A stretch of DNA of 10,313 nucleotides from Actinobacteria bacterium ATB1 (GCA_021404985.1 QWHP01000061.1:1-10313); one strand, 5' to 3'; shown: positions 1-6,127, counted from the stretch's first letter. Notes: generated by a model not told the origin, from the sequence alone. Made by a program: numbers and translations.

Positions 1-2
1 TC

Positions 3-431
3 GTCGCCGGTTCGGGCGTCGCCGCCGTGGCCATGCACATCGAGGGAGCGAACCCCCTCGAGGTCGATTCGATCCGGCTGAGGGAGCGCAAGGCCGAGGA
101 GGTCGTCGAAGCCCTCGGTGGGCGGCTTGCCGCCCTGCGGGCCAGGGGCATCTACCGTGTGCTCGTGGATCCGGGTTTGAGCATCAACTACAGGAGCGAC
201 TACGCCGCGTACAGCAGGCAGCAGATGCAGGTGATACGGGACATTCCGGTGCTGCGCAGCCTGGGCCAGCCCGTACTGATACCGGTCCCGCGCAAAGCGC
301 AGGCACACCGGATGGTGTCCTATCTGTCGCTCTCCCTCGAGTACGGCGCAGACGTGGTCAGGGTGCACGACGTCGAGATCGCCTGTGACCTCGTGGAGGC
401 GTTCGGGCGTTGTCCTCCGCCCCTGACCTGA
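3..431 (+). CDS. Dihydropteroate synthase-like protein, 3' part (5' end outside window)
   Basis: The frame is open from the window edge, so this is the C-terminal part of a longer protein; the ATG at 27 is internal. The order of motifs follows the second half of the DHPS TIM barrel: an AMHIEG strand (the MHM/MH.G region), LVDPGLSI (the DPG strand), a PVLIPVPRKA strand (the SRK loop) and a terminal VVRVHDV (the RVHD signature), followed by a final helix and stop. Known DHPS enzymes have DPGxGFGK and SRK, binding pterin and pABA in folate synthesis. Here the GFGK part is replaced by SINYRS and SRK by PRK, while Asp of DPG and Arg-His of RVHDV remain. I infer a divergent DHPS paralogue, comparable to the actinobacterial FolP2-type proteins, rather than a certain folate enzyme. 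The rest of the protein is needed to decide. Confidence 0.72.
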   Translation, partial: VAGSGVAAVAMHIEGANPLEVDSIRLRERKAEEVVEALGGRLAALRARGIYRVLVDPGLSINYRSDYAAYSRQQMQVIRDIPVLRSLGQPVLIPVPRKAQAHRMVSYLSLSLEYGADVVRVHDVEIACDLVEAFGRCPPPLT

Positions 432-468
432 ACGCGGTCCGTACCGACCCGAATGGGCGAATTCGGAA

Positions 469-498
469 AATGGGCCAGCCGACCCATTCTGTCGGCTG
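469..498. promoter_or_regulatory. Two overlapping, mutually exclusive inverted repeats upstream of the BldC-like gene
   Basis: AATGGG at 469-474 pairs with CCCATT at 483-488, and CAGCCGAC at 476-483 pairs with GTCGGCTG at 491-498 (8 bp, 7-nt loop). The two hairpins share bases and cannot form together. They lie 38 nt after the DHPS-like stop and about 110 nt before the BldC-like start. No T-run follows, so a classical intrinsic terminator is unlikely. They may be a 3' end structure, a protein operator or a leader switch. Function is inferred only from symmetry. The rest of the 432-607 gap holds only the ribosome binding site of the next gene and a small GTCC-GTGA-GGAC hairpin at 526-537. Confidence 0.3.
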
Positions 499-607
499 TG
501 GTCGTGTCGATCGGTCGGGGGCGTGTCCGTGAGGACCGGGTGGGTCGGGAGGAGACCTGACAGCGGCATTGGAGTCAGCTGTGGCAGACGAAAGGAAGGT
601 TCCCTCG

Positions 608-808
608 ATGCAGGTGCTCGAACGCGATGTGAGCAATATCGAATACCTACGTGCCTCCGAGGCGGCAGAGATGCTGCACGTGTCCGCCAAGACCGTGAGC
701 CGGTGGGCGAAGGAGGGGCGTATCCCTCACTTCGTTACGCTCGGTGGGCACCGGCGCTTCCCCAAGGACGCGATCGAGCGTCTAGCCCGGGAGCAGGAAG
801 AGGGCTAG
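608..808 (+). CDS. BldC/MerR-type small helix-turn-helix DNA-binding protein
   Basis: A 66-residue protein built almost entirely of one winged-helix excisionase/MerR-like domain. The segment LRASEAAEMLHVSAKTVSRW (about residues 14-33) is the helix-turn-helix, followed by AKEGRIPHFVTLGGHRRF, whose TLGGHRRF wing is the hallmark shared with Streptomyces BldC. BldC binds DNA cooperatively at direct repeats and controls development; Xis-like relatives bend DNA. I chose the ATG at 608 because AAAGGAAGG at 591-599 lies 8 nt upstream; a TTG at 569 in the same frame has no well-spaced ribosome binding site. It stands alone between the DHPS-like gene and tmk, with inverted repeats on both sides. Its position left of the tRNA and next to core genes argues for a chromosomal regulator rather than the excisionase of the neighbouring element, though the fold alone cannot separate these. 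Confidence 0.85.
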   Translation: MQVLERDVSNIEYLRASEAAEMLHVSAKTVSRWAKEGRIPHFVTLGGHRRFPKDAIERLAREQEEG

Positions 809-819
809 CCCCGTTGGCC

Positions 820-837
820 GGGAGCCGGCCGGCTCCC
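820..837. terminator. Perfect 18-nt palindrome after the BldC-like gene, possible terminator
   Basis: GGGAGCCGGCCGGCTCCC is its own reverse complement and starts 11 nt after the BldC-like stop codon. As RNA it forms a 7-bp GC stem with a 4-nt loop. The following bases (TCTGAAGTG) give no T-run, so it would be an actinobacterial-style tail-less terminator or a symmetric protein site. Confidence 0.35.
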
Positions 838-859
838 TCTGAAGTGTCCGAACGGCGGA

Positions 860-881
860 GTCGGGAGGTGTTCCTCCCGAC
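860..881. promoter_or_regulatory. 9-bp inverted repeat overlapping the tmk promoter region
   Basis: GTCGGGAGG at 860-868 and CCTCCCGAC at 873-881 form a perfect 9-bp stem around a TGTT loop. It ends 9 nt before the presumed -10 box of tmk, so it covers the place of the -35 element. It could be a second terminator for the BldC-like transcript or a repressor operator for tmk-holB. The 9-mer GTCGGGAGG also occurs at 544-552, upstream of the BldC-like gene. Confidence 0.35.
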
Positions 882-890
882 TTGCTGGCC

Positions 891-896
891 TACCCT
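891..896 (+). promoter_or_regulatory. Presumed -10 box of tmk, leaderless arrangement
   Basis: TACCCT fits the TANNNT -10 pattern and lies 6 nt before the ATG at 903. That spacing puts the transcription start on or next to the A of the start codon. No Shine-Dalgarno sequence precedes the ATG, which agrees with leaderless translation. No convincing -35 is visible. Confidence 0.4.
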
Positions 897-902
897 CGGG
901 TC

Positions 903-1547
903 ATGCCACATGGTCCTGAGGGTGCACAGGGTCGTTGCCTCTTCATCGTCCTCGAGGGCGTCGACGGGAGCGGCAAGTCAACACAGGTCGCGGCGGTCGC
1001 GCGCTGGCTTGCCGAGCGCGGCCGGGACGTCCTCACGACGAGAGAGCCTGGCGCCACGGAGCTCGGCACAGCGATCCGCAACATCGTCCTGCACTCGGCA
1101 CGGCCGGTGACACCTTGGGCTGAGGTCCTGTTGTACGCGGCGGATCGCGCCCAGCACGTCGCCGAGGTGGTGCGTCCCGCGCTGGAGGGTGGCCGGGACG
1201 TCGTGAGCGACCGGTTCCTCTGGTCGTCGCTCGCGTATCAGGGTGCGGGACGCAAGCTCGGCTCGGTCGAGGTCGCGGCTGCGAACCGTGAAGCCGTTGC
1301 GGACGTGAAGCCCGACCTCCTCGTCGTGCTCGACGTCCCGTACGAGGTCGCCCACGCTCGCCTCGAGGGTGATCCCGACAGGATCGAGGCCGAACCGAGG
1401 GAGTTCCACGAGCGTGTGCGGGCGGCGTTCCTCGACCTCGCCCGGCGTTTCGGGGCGCCCGTCGTCGACGGCGCGCGTCCCGAGGATGTGGTGACGAAGG
1501 ATGTGATCGCGCTCGTCGACGATCTCGCCAAGGGCTCGGCGGGGTGA
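903..1547 (+). CDS. tmk: Thymidylate kinase (dTMP kinase)
   Basis: Phosphorylates dTMP to dTDP with ATP in the cytoplasm, an essential step of dTTP supply. The 214-residue length is typical of bacterial Tmk. Visible motifs: strand plus P-loop FIVLEGVDGSGKST (residues 14-27), TTREPG (45-50) contacting dTMP, the SDRF..SSLAYQG block (102-114) with the DR[FY] pair, the VVLDVP strand (141-146), and a lid around ARLEGDPDRIEAEPREFHERV. I prefer the ATG at 903 over an in-frame TTG at 882: the TTG would sit directly after the 860-881 hairpin, and the ATG lies 6 nt after a TANNNT box, suggesting a leaderless mRNA. The stop overlaps the GTG start of holB by 4 nt (GTGA), so the two are probably co-transcribed and translationally coupled; the tmk-holB pair is common in bacteria. 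Confidence 0.96.
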   Translation: MPHGPEGAQGRCLFIVLEGVDGSGKSTQVAAVARWLAERGRDVLTTREPGATELGTAIRNIVLHSARPVTPWAEVLLYAADRAQHVAEVVRPALEGGRDVVSDRFLWSSLAYQGAGRKLGSVEVAAANREAVADVKPDLLVVLDVPYEVAHARLEGDPDRIEAEPREFHERVRAAFLDLARRFGAPVVDGARPEDVVTKDVIALVDDLAKGSAG

Positions 1548-2638
1548 GCGACGAGATCCTCGCTCGCCTGTGCGAGTCGGCGGCGGAGAGGCCTGCGAAC
1601 GCATATCTGCTGGCGGGCGGACACGACGCCACCGTCGAGGCCGCGCGGCGCCTCGCCCTGTCGCTCATGGAAGTCGAGCCCGCCTCGCCGGGGGCCGAAA
1701 CCGTTCTGCGCGGGACGCACGTCGACCTGGCGGAGCTCGCACCGGCGGGTGCCGGTGTCTATCTGACGAAACAGGTCGAGGACGAGATCGTGCCCACCGC
1801 GTCGAGAGCGCCCATGCAGGCACCGAGGCGCGTGATCGTCCTCTACGGTGCGGACCGACTCGGGACGGTCGTGGCGTCGTCGCTCCTCAAGACGATCGAG
1901 GAGCCGCCCCCGACGGCATCGTTCGTCCTCTGCGCGGTCGATGTGGGCGCGGTTCTCGACACCATCGTCTCGCGCTGCGTGGTCCATGCGGTTCCGCCCC
2001 TCCCACCACACGAAGCCGGCGCGAGCCTCGCCGCCGAGCTGGGCTGCGATGCACAGCGTGCGGCGCGGCTCGTCGCCGCGACCGGTTCGGTCGACGTCGC
2101 CCGCCTGCTTCTGGCGAATCCCGACTGGGAGGCGCGGCGCCGGTTCTGGCTCGAGGTTCCGAGGCGCCTGGAGGACGACACGTATGCGTCTGTCGTGACC
2201 GAGATCGAGGACGACCTGACCGCTGCCCGGACGAGCTTCGACGCCGAGCACGCAGCCGAGGTGAGCGAACTCGACGAGCATCTCGGCGGCACCATGCGGG
2301 GCGTCAAGGGTCACGCCCGCGTCCGGCAGCGGGCGATGAAGGACCTCGAGGAGCGCCACAAGCGGGAGTCGCGCAACCGGGCGACGGCCGACCGTCGCCT
2401 CCTCCTCGCGACGCTCGCCCGCTGGACCCGGGACGTGATGGCGCACAAGGTCGGTGCGGCCCCGCTGATCCCGGAGACGGCGGAGCAGACGCAGGCCGTG
2501 GCACAGCGCCGCTCGCTGCGCGAGGTTCTCGGTCTCGTCTCTGTCCTGCAGCAGGCCTCGGACATGCTCGACCTCAACGCCAACGGCGAGCTGGTCGTAG
2601 CGGATGCCCTCCTCGCCGTCCGGCGGATGGTGGTGTAG
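1544..2638 (+). CDS. holB: DNA polymerase III subunit delta' (clamp-loader)
   Basis: Part of the clamp loader that opens the beta sliding clamp at primer-template junctions during replication. The 364-residue protein has the clamp-loader AAA+ signature ASSLLKTIEEPPPTASFVL (residues 111-129), followed by LDTIVSRC (138-145), the SRC motif carrying the arginine finger that acts on the neighbouring subunit's ATP. The position of the Walker A loop reads LLAGGHDATVEA, with no GKT, so it should not bind ATP, as is usual for delta'. No zinc-binding cysteine cluster is seen, unlike E. coli delta'. Residues about 170-260 are charged and helical (middle region), and the C-terminal part is a helical collar-like domain. 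The start is GTG at 1544, inside the tmk stop (GTGA overlap), which implies coupled translation. No alternative assignment fits better. Confidence 0.9.
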   Translation: MSDEILARLCESAAERPANAYLLAGGHDATVEAARRLALSLMEVEPASPGAETVLRGTHVDLAELAPAGAGVYLTKQVEDEIVPTASRAPMQAPRRVIVLYGADRLGTVVASSLLKTIEEPPPTASFVLCAVDVGAVLDTIVSRCVVHAVPPLPPHEAGASLAAELGCDAQRAARLVAATGSVDVARLLLANPDWEARRRFWLEVPRRLEDDTYASVVTEIEDDLTAARTSFDAEHAAEVSELDEHLGGTMRGVKGHARVRQRAMKDLEERHKRESRNRATADRRLLLATLARWTRDVMAHKVGAAPLIPETAEQTQAVAQRRSLREVLGLVSVLQQASDMLDLNANGELVVADALLAVRRMVV

Positions 2639-2722
2639 GGCCGGTCGGCTGCGAGCCCCGAGTGCGTGCCGGGACGGGCGTTGCCGCGGAAACGTCGCTG
2701 TAAGCATGCCCGAGCCTGCGGC

Positions 2723-2728
2723 TACGAT
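2723..2728 (+). promoter_or_regulatory. Presumed -10 box of tRNA-Thr
   Basis: TACGAT lies 10 nt before the first base of the tRNA, the distance expected for a short 5' leader. No good -35 is found at 16-19 bp. The rest of the 98-bp gap after holB shows nothing else I can support. Confidence 0.4.
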
Positions 2729-2738
2729 GGGCGCCGCC

Positions 2739-2814
2739 GCCGGAGTAGCTCAGACGGCAGAGCGACGCACTCGTAATGCGTAGGTCCGGGGTTCGATTCC
2801 CCGCTCCGGCTCCA
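2739..2814 (+). tRNA. tRNA-Thr (anticodon CGT), CCA encoded
   Basis: A full cloverleaf can be drawn: acceptor GCCGGAG with CTCCGGC, D-arm GCTC/GAGC, anticodon arm ACGCA/TGCGT around loop CTCGTAA (anticodon CGT at 2773-2775, reads ACG), a 5-nt variable loop, and T-arm CGGGG/CCCCG around TTCGATT. A discriminator T and a genomic CCA complete 76 nt. The integrase gene begins 98 bp downstream, so the 3' half of this tRNA is the likely integration target. Confidence 0.97.
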
Positions 2815-2870
2815 CAGAGTCCCTGGTCAGACACCGTTTCTCGACCTCTCATGCGCCAGGCTGTCCGTCG

Positions 2871-2892
2871 CAGGCCATCCCCCAGGCCATCC
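2871..2892 (+). repeat. Tandem 10-nt direct repeat upstream of the integrase
   Basis: CAGGCCATCC occurs at 2871-2880 and again at 2883-2892, a period of 12 bp. It lies between the tRNA 3' end and the integrase start, where arm-type sites for integrase or an excisionase often lie. It also covers the -35 region of the presumed integrase promoter, so autoregulation is possible. Function is inferred. Confidence 0.4.
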
Positions 2893-2899
2893 TTTCCGC

Positions 2900-2905
2900 T
2901 ACCAT
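2900..2905 (+). promoter_or_regulatory. Presumed -10 box of the integrase gene, leaderless arrangement
   Basis: TACCAT fits TANNNT and lies 7 nt before the ATG at 2913. There is no Shine-Dalgarno sequence in between, so transcription probably starts at the initiation codon. No -35 element stands out. Confidence 0.4.
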
Positions 2906-2912
2906 CCCTGCC

Positions 2913-4076
2913 ATGGCCAGCCTCCGATGCCGCGAATGCGGCCGCGCCGCCAGCAGCTGCGAATGCAGGGGGCGGCGCCGATGGCAACTTCGCGCATACG
3001 CCGGGACCGACGACGAAGGCCACAAGCGCTGGGCAACCAAGACCGTCACTGCCGGCATCCGCGGTGCCGAACATGCCCTCAACGAGTTCGCCGCCGAGGT
3101 CAACAAGAGGCCCCGCAGCACCTCGAGATCCGCCACCGTCGGAGAGCTCTTCAACAAGTGGCTCGCCCAACTCGGCGCACATGGACGTGCACCCGCGACG
3201 GTCCGCGACTACCGCTCCAAGTACCACAGCTACATCAGGCCACGCTTCGCAGAAGTGCCCGTATCCCGGCTCTCCGCAGCGGACCTCGACGCCCTCTACG
3301 CCCACCTCCACGCCACAGGACGAGCTCCCGGCACCATCCGCAAGACCCACGCCATCATCCGCAAAGCCCTCGACCAAGCACGCCGCTGGGGATGGATCGC
3401 CACCAACCCCGCCGACGACGCCACACCACCCTCGATCCGGGGACATCGGCCGTCGCCGCCTGACCCCGCATGCATCCCCGCCATCCTCGCCGCCGCAGAC
3501 ACCCTCACACCCCAAGCCCAGCTCCTCATCAGACTCGCTCTCTCCACAGGCGCGCGGCGTGGCGAGCTCGTCGCCCTCACATGGGGAGACATCGACCTTG
3601 ACGCACCCGCCGTCCACATCCGCTCCAGCCTCTCCCGAGACCTCGACGGGAACCTGATCCGCAAACCCACCAAGACCCATGCGACCGCCTGGGTCCTCAT
3701 CGACGCCGGCACCGCCACACTGCTGGAGAGATGGCGAGCGACACAGGACACCAACGCCGCCCTCGAGCACGTCGCCCTGGACGGCGACTCATTCGTGCTC
3801 ACACCCGACCTGATGGCCCGCCGGCCCTACGGGCCCGACTGGGCATCCGGCATCTGGTCGAACGTGCGGGGCCACAACGGCGTGCCGGACTGCCCGCTCA
3901 AGGACCTCAGACACCTCTCCGCGACTTATCTCCTCGGGCAAGGCGTCCCCATCGCAGAGATCGCCGCCCGCCTCCGCCACGCCTCACCATCGACCACCCT
4001 CAGGTTCTACGCCGGCACTTCACCAGAGATGCAAGAAGCGTCACGCAGAGCCCTCGGGAAAGCCTTCGGAACCTGA
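2913..4076 (+). CDS. Tyrosine recombinase / site-specific integrase
   Basis: A 387-residue phage-type integrase catalysing site-specific insertion through a covalent 3'-phosphotyrosine. Order of parts: an N-terminal Cys-rich piece (CRECG at 6-10, CEC at 16-18); an arm-binding-like segment about 22-50 (WQLRAYAGTDDEGHKRW); the SAM-like core-binding domain about 73-170; the catalytic domain about 185-380. Catalytic residues visible: Arg215 in TGARRGEL, Lys254 in the beta-hairpin KPTKTH, Arg333 in LKDLRH, His356 in LRHASPSTT, Tyr366 in LRFYAG. The usual His of HxxR is Lys330. Its place next to tRNA-Thr suggests the tRNA 3' end is its attachment site. It reads through without stops, so it may be active. 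Translation probably starts without a leader at the ATG. The 98 bp before it holds the direct repeat and promoter listed separately. Confidence 0.93.
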   Translation: MASLRCRECGRAASSCECRGRRRWQLRAYAGTDDEGHKRWATKTVTAGIRGAEHALNEFAAEVNKRPRSTSRSATVGELFNKWLAQLGAHGRAPATVRDYRSKYHSYIRPRFAEVPVSRLSAADLDALYAHLHATGRAPGTIRKTHAIIRKALDQARRWGWIATNPADDATPPSIRGHRPSPPDPACIPAILAAADTLTPQAQLLIRLALSTGARRGELVALTWGDIDLDAPAVHIRSSLSRDLDGNLIRKPTKTHATAWVLIDAGTATLLERWRATQDTNAALEHVALDGDSFVLTPDLMARRPYGPDWASGIWSNVRGHNGVPDCPLKDLRHLSATYLLGQGVPIAEIAARLRHASPSTTLRFYAGTSPEMQEASRRALGKAFGT

Positions 4077-4130
4077 GACTGGCTTTGCACGCTCCGCCGC
4101 CACGGACCCGCCTGGGGATGATCTCAGGTT
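4070..4130. repeat. 9-bp inverted repeat spanning the integrase stop codon
   Basis: AACCTGAGA at 4070-4078, which includes the integrase TGA, is matched by TCTCAGGTT at 4122-4130. The 43-nt spacer is GC-rich. The pair lies between the convergent integrase and the small membrane ORF, so it might help transcription termination from both sides. The long loop makes this weak. Confidence 0.3.
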
Positions 4131-4142
4131 TCGGCCTCGGCG

Positions 4143-4340
4143 TCAGTGCCCGGCGACCACGAGCATGACCCCGATCACAGCCCCCGCCAACACTGAGATA
4201 ATCAGCCATGTCACGACGAGCCCGCCGAAGAACGCCACCCATGTCCGAATCGATCCCAAGTCGTCGCTGATCTTACGAAGCTGCTAGACCACATCGGCGC
4301 CCACGTCCGACACAGCATCGGCAAGACGGTCCTCATCCAC
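4143..4340 (-). pseudogene. Small single-span membrane protein interrupted by an amber codon
   Basis: One frame on the minus strand reads as a coherent 65-residue protein except for one TAG at 4284-4286. From a GTG at 4340 it gives an acidic head (VDEDRLADAVSDVGADVV), the TAG, then a charged linker (QLRKISDDLGSIRTW) and a long hydrophobic stretch with about one membrane span (VAFFGGLVVTWLIISVLAG, continuing AVIGVMLVVAGH) before a TGA. The GTG overlaps the end of the upstream lipoprotein gene by 8 nt, as expected for the next gene of an operon. The shape resembles small actinobacterial proteins of unknown role with a short cytoplasmic helix and one membrane helix. No well-placed start with a ribosome binding site follows the TAG, so I call it a recent nonsense mutant. 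A base-call error is the alternative. Confidence 0.42.
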
Positions 4341-4854
4341 TGACAGTGACCTCCACACCCCCAGACATCATGTCGTCATGCAAGATCAGCTTCGCCGGCA
4401 CAAGCCCCTCAGGCACATCGAAAGCGATCGTCGACTCGACAGAGTTCCCCGGGTTAATCTCGTTCAAGAACGCATCGCCACCCGACGCCATGCCGTTCGC
4501 CGAGAACTCGCGGCCCTCAGAATCGACGAGCTCTTGGAAGTTCGCATCGAAGTAGCGGGCCTCGTCTCCGATGTTGGTGACCTTGATCGGGAACACGAGG
4601 TACACACCCTGAGCGGTGTTCGCGAGCGGTTCTTCACCAACGGTCTTCGTCGTCTGGGGCTGGCCGATGACGAACTCGAACTGGCCGTCGCGGGCAGGTT
4701 GGCCAAGGGCGACAGACTCCGTGGAGGATGCTCCGTCGCCATCGGACGACGAGCCGGAGTCAGCGTTGCATGCCGGGAAGAAGACCAGCGCCAGCACTGC
4801 CGAGATCCACACGGCAGACGTCTTGACCGCGAACCTGAGGAAACGAACTCCCAT
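4333..4854 (-). CDS. DUF4352-like secreted lipoprotein
   Basis: A 173-residue lipoprotein. The N-terminus MGVRFLRFAVK, a hydrophobic core (SAVWISAVLALVFF) and the lipobox FPAC predict lipidation at Cys29. A Ser/Asp/Gly-rich linker (30-50) follows, then one beta-sandwich domain (about 51-173) with the pattern of DUF4352: GQFEFVIGQPQTTKTVG, then VYLVFPIKVTNIGDEAR, then FQELVDSEGREFSAN, INPGNSVESTIAFDVPEG and a closing VEVTV strand. Such domains are common on actinobacterial surfaces and in their mobile elements; the ligand is not known. I chose the ATG at 4854 because GGGAGG lies 7 nt upstream, rather than a GTG ten codons earlier. It follows the broken HIRAN gene by 70 bp and overlaps the interrupted membrane ORF by 8 nt, so the three probably form one transcription unit. 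Confidence 0.8.
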   Translation of the reverse strand: MGVRFLRFAVKTSAVWISAVLALVFFPACNADSGSSSDGDGASSTESVALGQPARDGQFEFVIGQPQTTKTVGEEPLANTAQGVYLVFPIKVTNIGDEARYFDANFQELVDSEGREFSANGMASGGDAFLNEINPGNSVESTIAFDVPEGLVPAKLILHDDMMSGGVEVTVSG

Positions 4855-4924
4855 GACGAGACCTCCCTGGATTCGGACGTGCACGACAGGCTACAGGGAC
4901 GATGGGACATCCGAACAGATCCAC

Positions 4925-5949
4925 CTACCAGGCGTCATTGCCCTTCCGCATCACCGACCTGTCCAGCTCGCTCGGCGGAGCCACGTACAGCTTCACCTCG
5001 AGCTTGTTCGCTCCTCGCTCTATATGGCCCATTGCAGTCGTCGGCAAGCCAGCAGCCGCGCACATCCGAATCAGCGGCAGGTACCGGGCAGCCATCTTCG
5101 GCGTCAACGCCCCCACATGCTCACCACTCAGATAGACCAGCACCGCCGGGCCCGGCACCTTCGGCTTGTCCGGATTCACCTCGGCCTCCACCAGCGTAGC
5201 GACGACCTTCGCAGACTCGGCCTCGCCCACCAGAGGAACCAGCACATGCAAGTGCTTCTCCTCCCCGCTGACACCAATCGTTCCGCCGTACTCGTCTGAC
5301 TGAAGGGGAGAAACGGAAAGGAGGAAGGGCAGGCGACGGGTGGCATGTCCACATCAAGGAAGATCCCGATGCTGCCCGCGCCCCTGCCGCTATCAAGCCA
5401 GCCGCCCCGCAGCCACGCCCTCGTTGTGACAGGACGTCCCAGAGAAGCGAACTCCTGAAGTGTCGGATGCCATGTCGATGTCTCATCCCTCGGGATGTAT
5501 CCAACATGATGTCCTCCAACGAGGACCATGATCGCATCCCGGTCATGCTTGTTCGTCGGTTCCGCCAGAAGCTGAGCGGTTACACACCGCACGAGCACGC
5601 CATCTTCGTCTCTGCCGCCAGCGACCGCCTCGAGCGCATCTTGACTGTAGGACTCACCCACAACCGTCTGCCAGCGTCCCCGCTCACGTGTCGTCGGCTT
5701 CAACGACGGCCACTGAAGCCAAGATGCCGCTACTGGCATCTGATGGTTCTCTAGTGCCGTCCGCTCCGCCTCACGCCGCTCACGACGAGACTGCCGAACG
5801 ACCTCCTTCACTACAGGCGCCATCCCGACCGGATCCTCGAACTGCGCCCCCCCATCAGCCACGTGCCCTGACCACTGCTTGCCATCCCACCAGCGGTACT
5901 CGAAGCGACCGTACGGGTCTCGATGCCAGCCGGCAGGGATCTCCCCCAT
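4925..5949 (-). pseudogene. DUF2510-HIRAN domain protein, frameshifted
   Basis: Reading from the ATG at 5949 (AGGGAG 5 nt upstream), residues 2-32 form a DUF2510 module (PAGWHRDPYGRFEYRWWDGKQW), then a basic helical linker, then a HIRAN domain at about 95-203 (VVGESYSQDAL, AEPTNKHDRDAIMV, HHVGYIPRDE, SIGIFLDVDMP). HIRAN domains bind DNA ends or damaged DNA in helicases such as HLTF; in bacteria they also occur in stand-alone proteins. After residue 204 the frame becomes Arg/Trp-rich nonsense. A sensible sequence continues in another minus frame from about 5335 to the stop at 4925 (LPFLLSVSPLQSDEYGG, then AVLVYLSGEHVGALTPKMAARYLP), which looks like a second, weaker HIRAN-like domain. One missing base near the G run at 5338-5340 would join both into about 341 residues. 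Either a real inactivating deletion or a consensus error. Confidence 0.65.
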
Positions 5950-6127
5950 CACTACTCCCTACGCCCGGCCTCTGCCTGCCCAGGGTGTTGAGCCCCAACG
6001 GGCAGACATCACGGCACGCACAGCGCTCATCGGCGCAGGTCGACGGTCGAGCGAGAAACCGCTCGAGCTCCACCATGAGGTCCGCGGCGCCTTCGTGCTC
6101 ATCCCACAGCCTCTCGAGACGCCACAC
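5855..6127 (-). CDS. Uncertain open frame with Cys cluster, perhaps a 5'-truncated remnant
   Basis: From a GTG at 6127 the frame reads WRLERLWDEHEGAADLMVEL, followed by ERFLARPSTC, ADERCACRDVCPLG and a tail that runs 95 nt into the start of the DUF2510-HIRAN gene. The first 50 or so residues have balanced charge and GC-rich third codon positions, so they look translated in the past. The frame is open upstream only to a TGA at 6164-6166, and the codons before the GTG overlap the Ig-domain gene. I infer the 3' part of a gene whose front was lost at the 6128-6150 junction, perhaps also frameshifted near its end. I do not recognise the family. Confidence 0.3.
   Translation of the reverse strand: MWRLERLWDEHEGAADLMVELERFLARPSTCADERCACRDVCPLGLNTLGRQRPGVGSSDGGDPCRLASRPVRSLRVPLVGWQAVVRARG

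Larger units (their letters stand above)
2815..6127. mobile_element. Putative decayed integrative element at tRNA-Thr; right end not identified
   Basis: A tyrosine recombinase directly past a tRNA 3' end is the standard left end of integrated phages and integrative elements. The cargo that follows (broken small membrane ORF, DUF4352-like lipoprotein, broken DUF2510-HIRAN gene) is accessory in type and partly inactivated. The right boundary given is an estimate: coding sequence changes abruptly between about 6128 and 6150, where an Ig-domain gene is cut. I found no repeat of the tRNA 3' end there or later, so the true end may lie beyond the window or have been deleted. No replication, conjugation or phage structural genes are seen. 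Confidence 0.35.

Noticed and set aside
569..607. TTG start giving a 79-residue BldC-like protein
   Set aside because: The extra 13 residues are not part of the fold and the GGAGGAG upstream is too far away; the ATG at 608 has a well-spaced AAAGGAAGG.
1238..2707. A 489-codon open frame on the minus strand across tmk and holB
   Set aside because: It is antisense to two clearly conserved genes and has an Arg-rich, low-complexity composition.
2574..3770. A 398-codon Gly/Val-rich open frame on the minus strand
   Set aside because: It runs through the tRNA gene and antisense to the integrase, with no recognisable motif.
4000..4242. An 80-codon minus-strand frame over the integrase 3' end
   Set aside because: It overlaps the catalytic Tyr region of the integrase, is Arg-rich, and another frame of the same strand gives the coherent membrane ORF.
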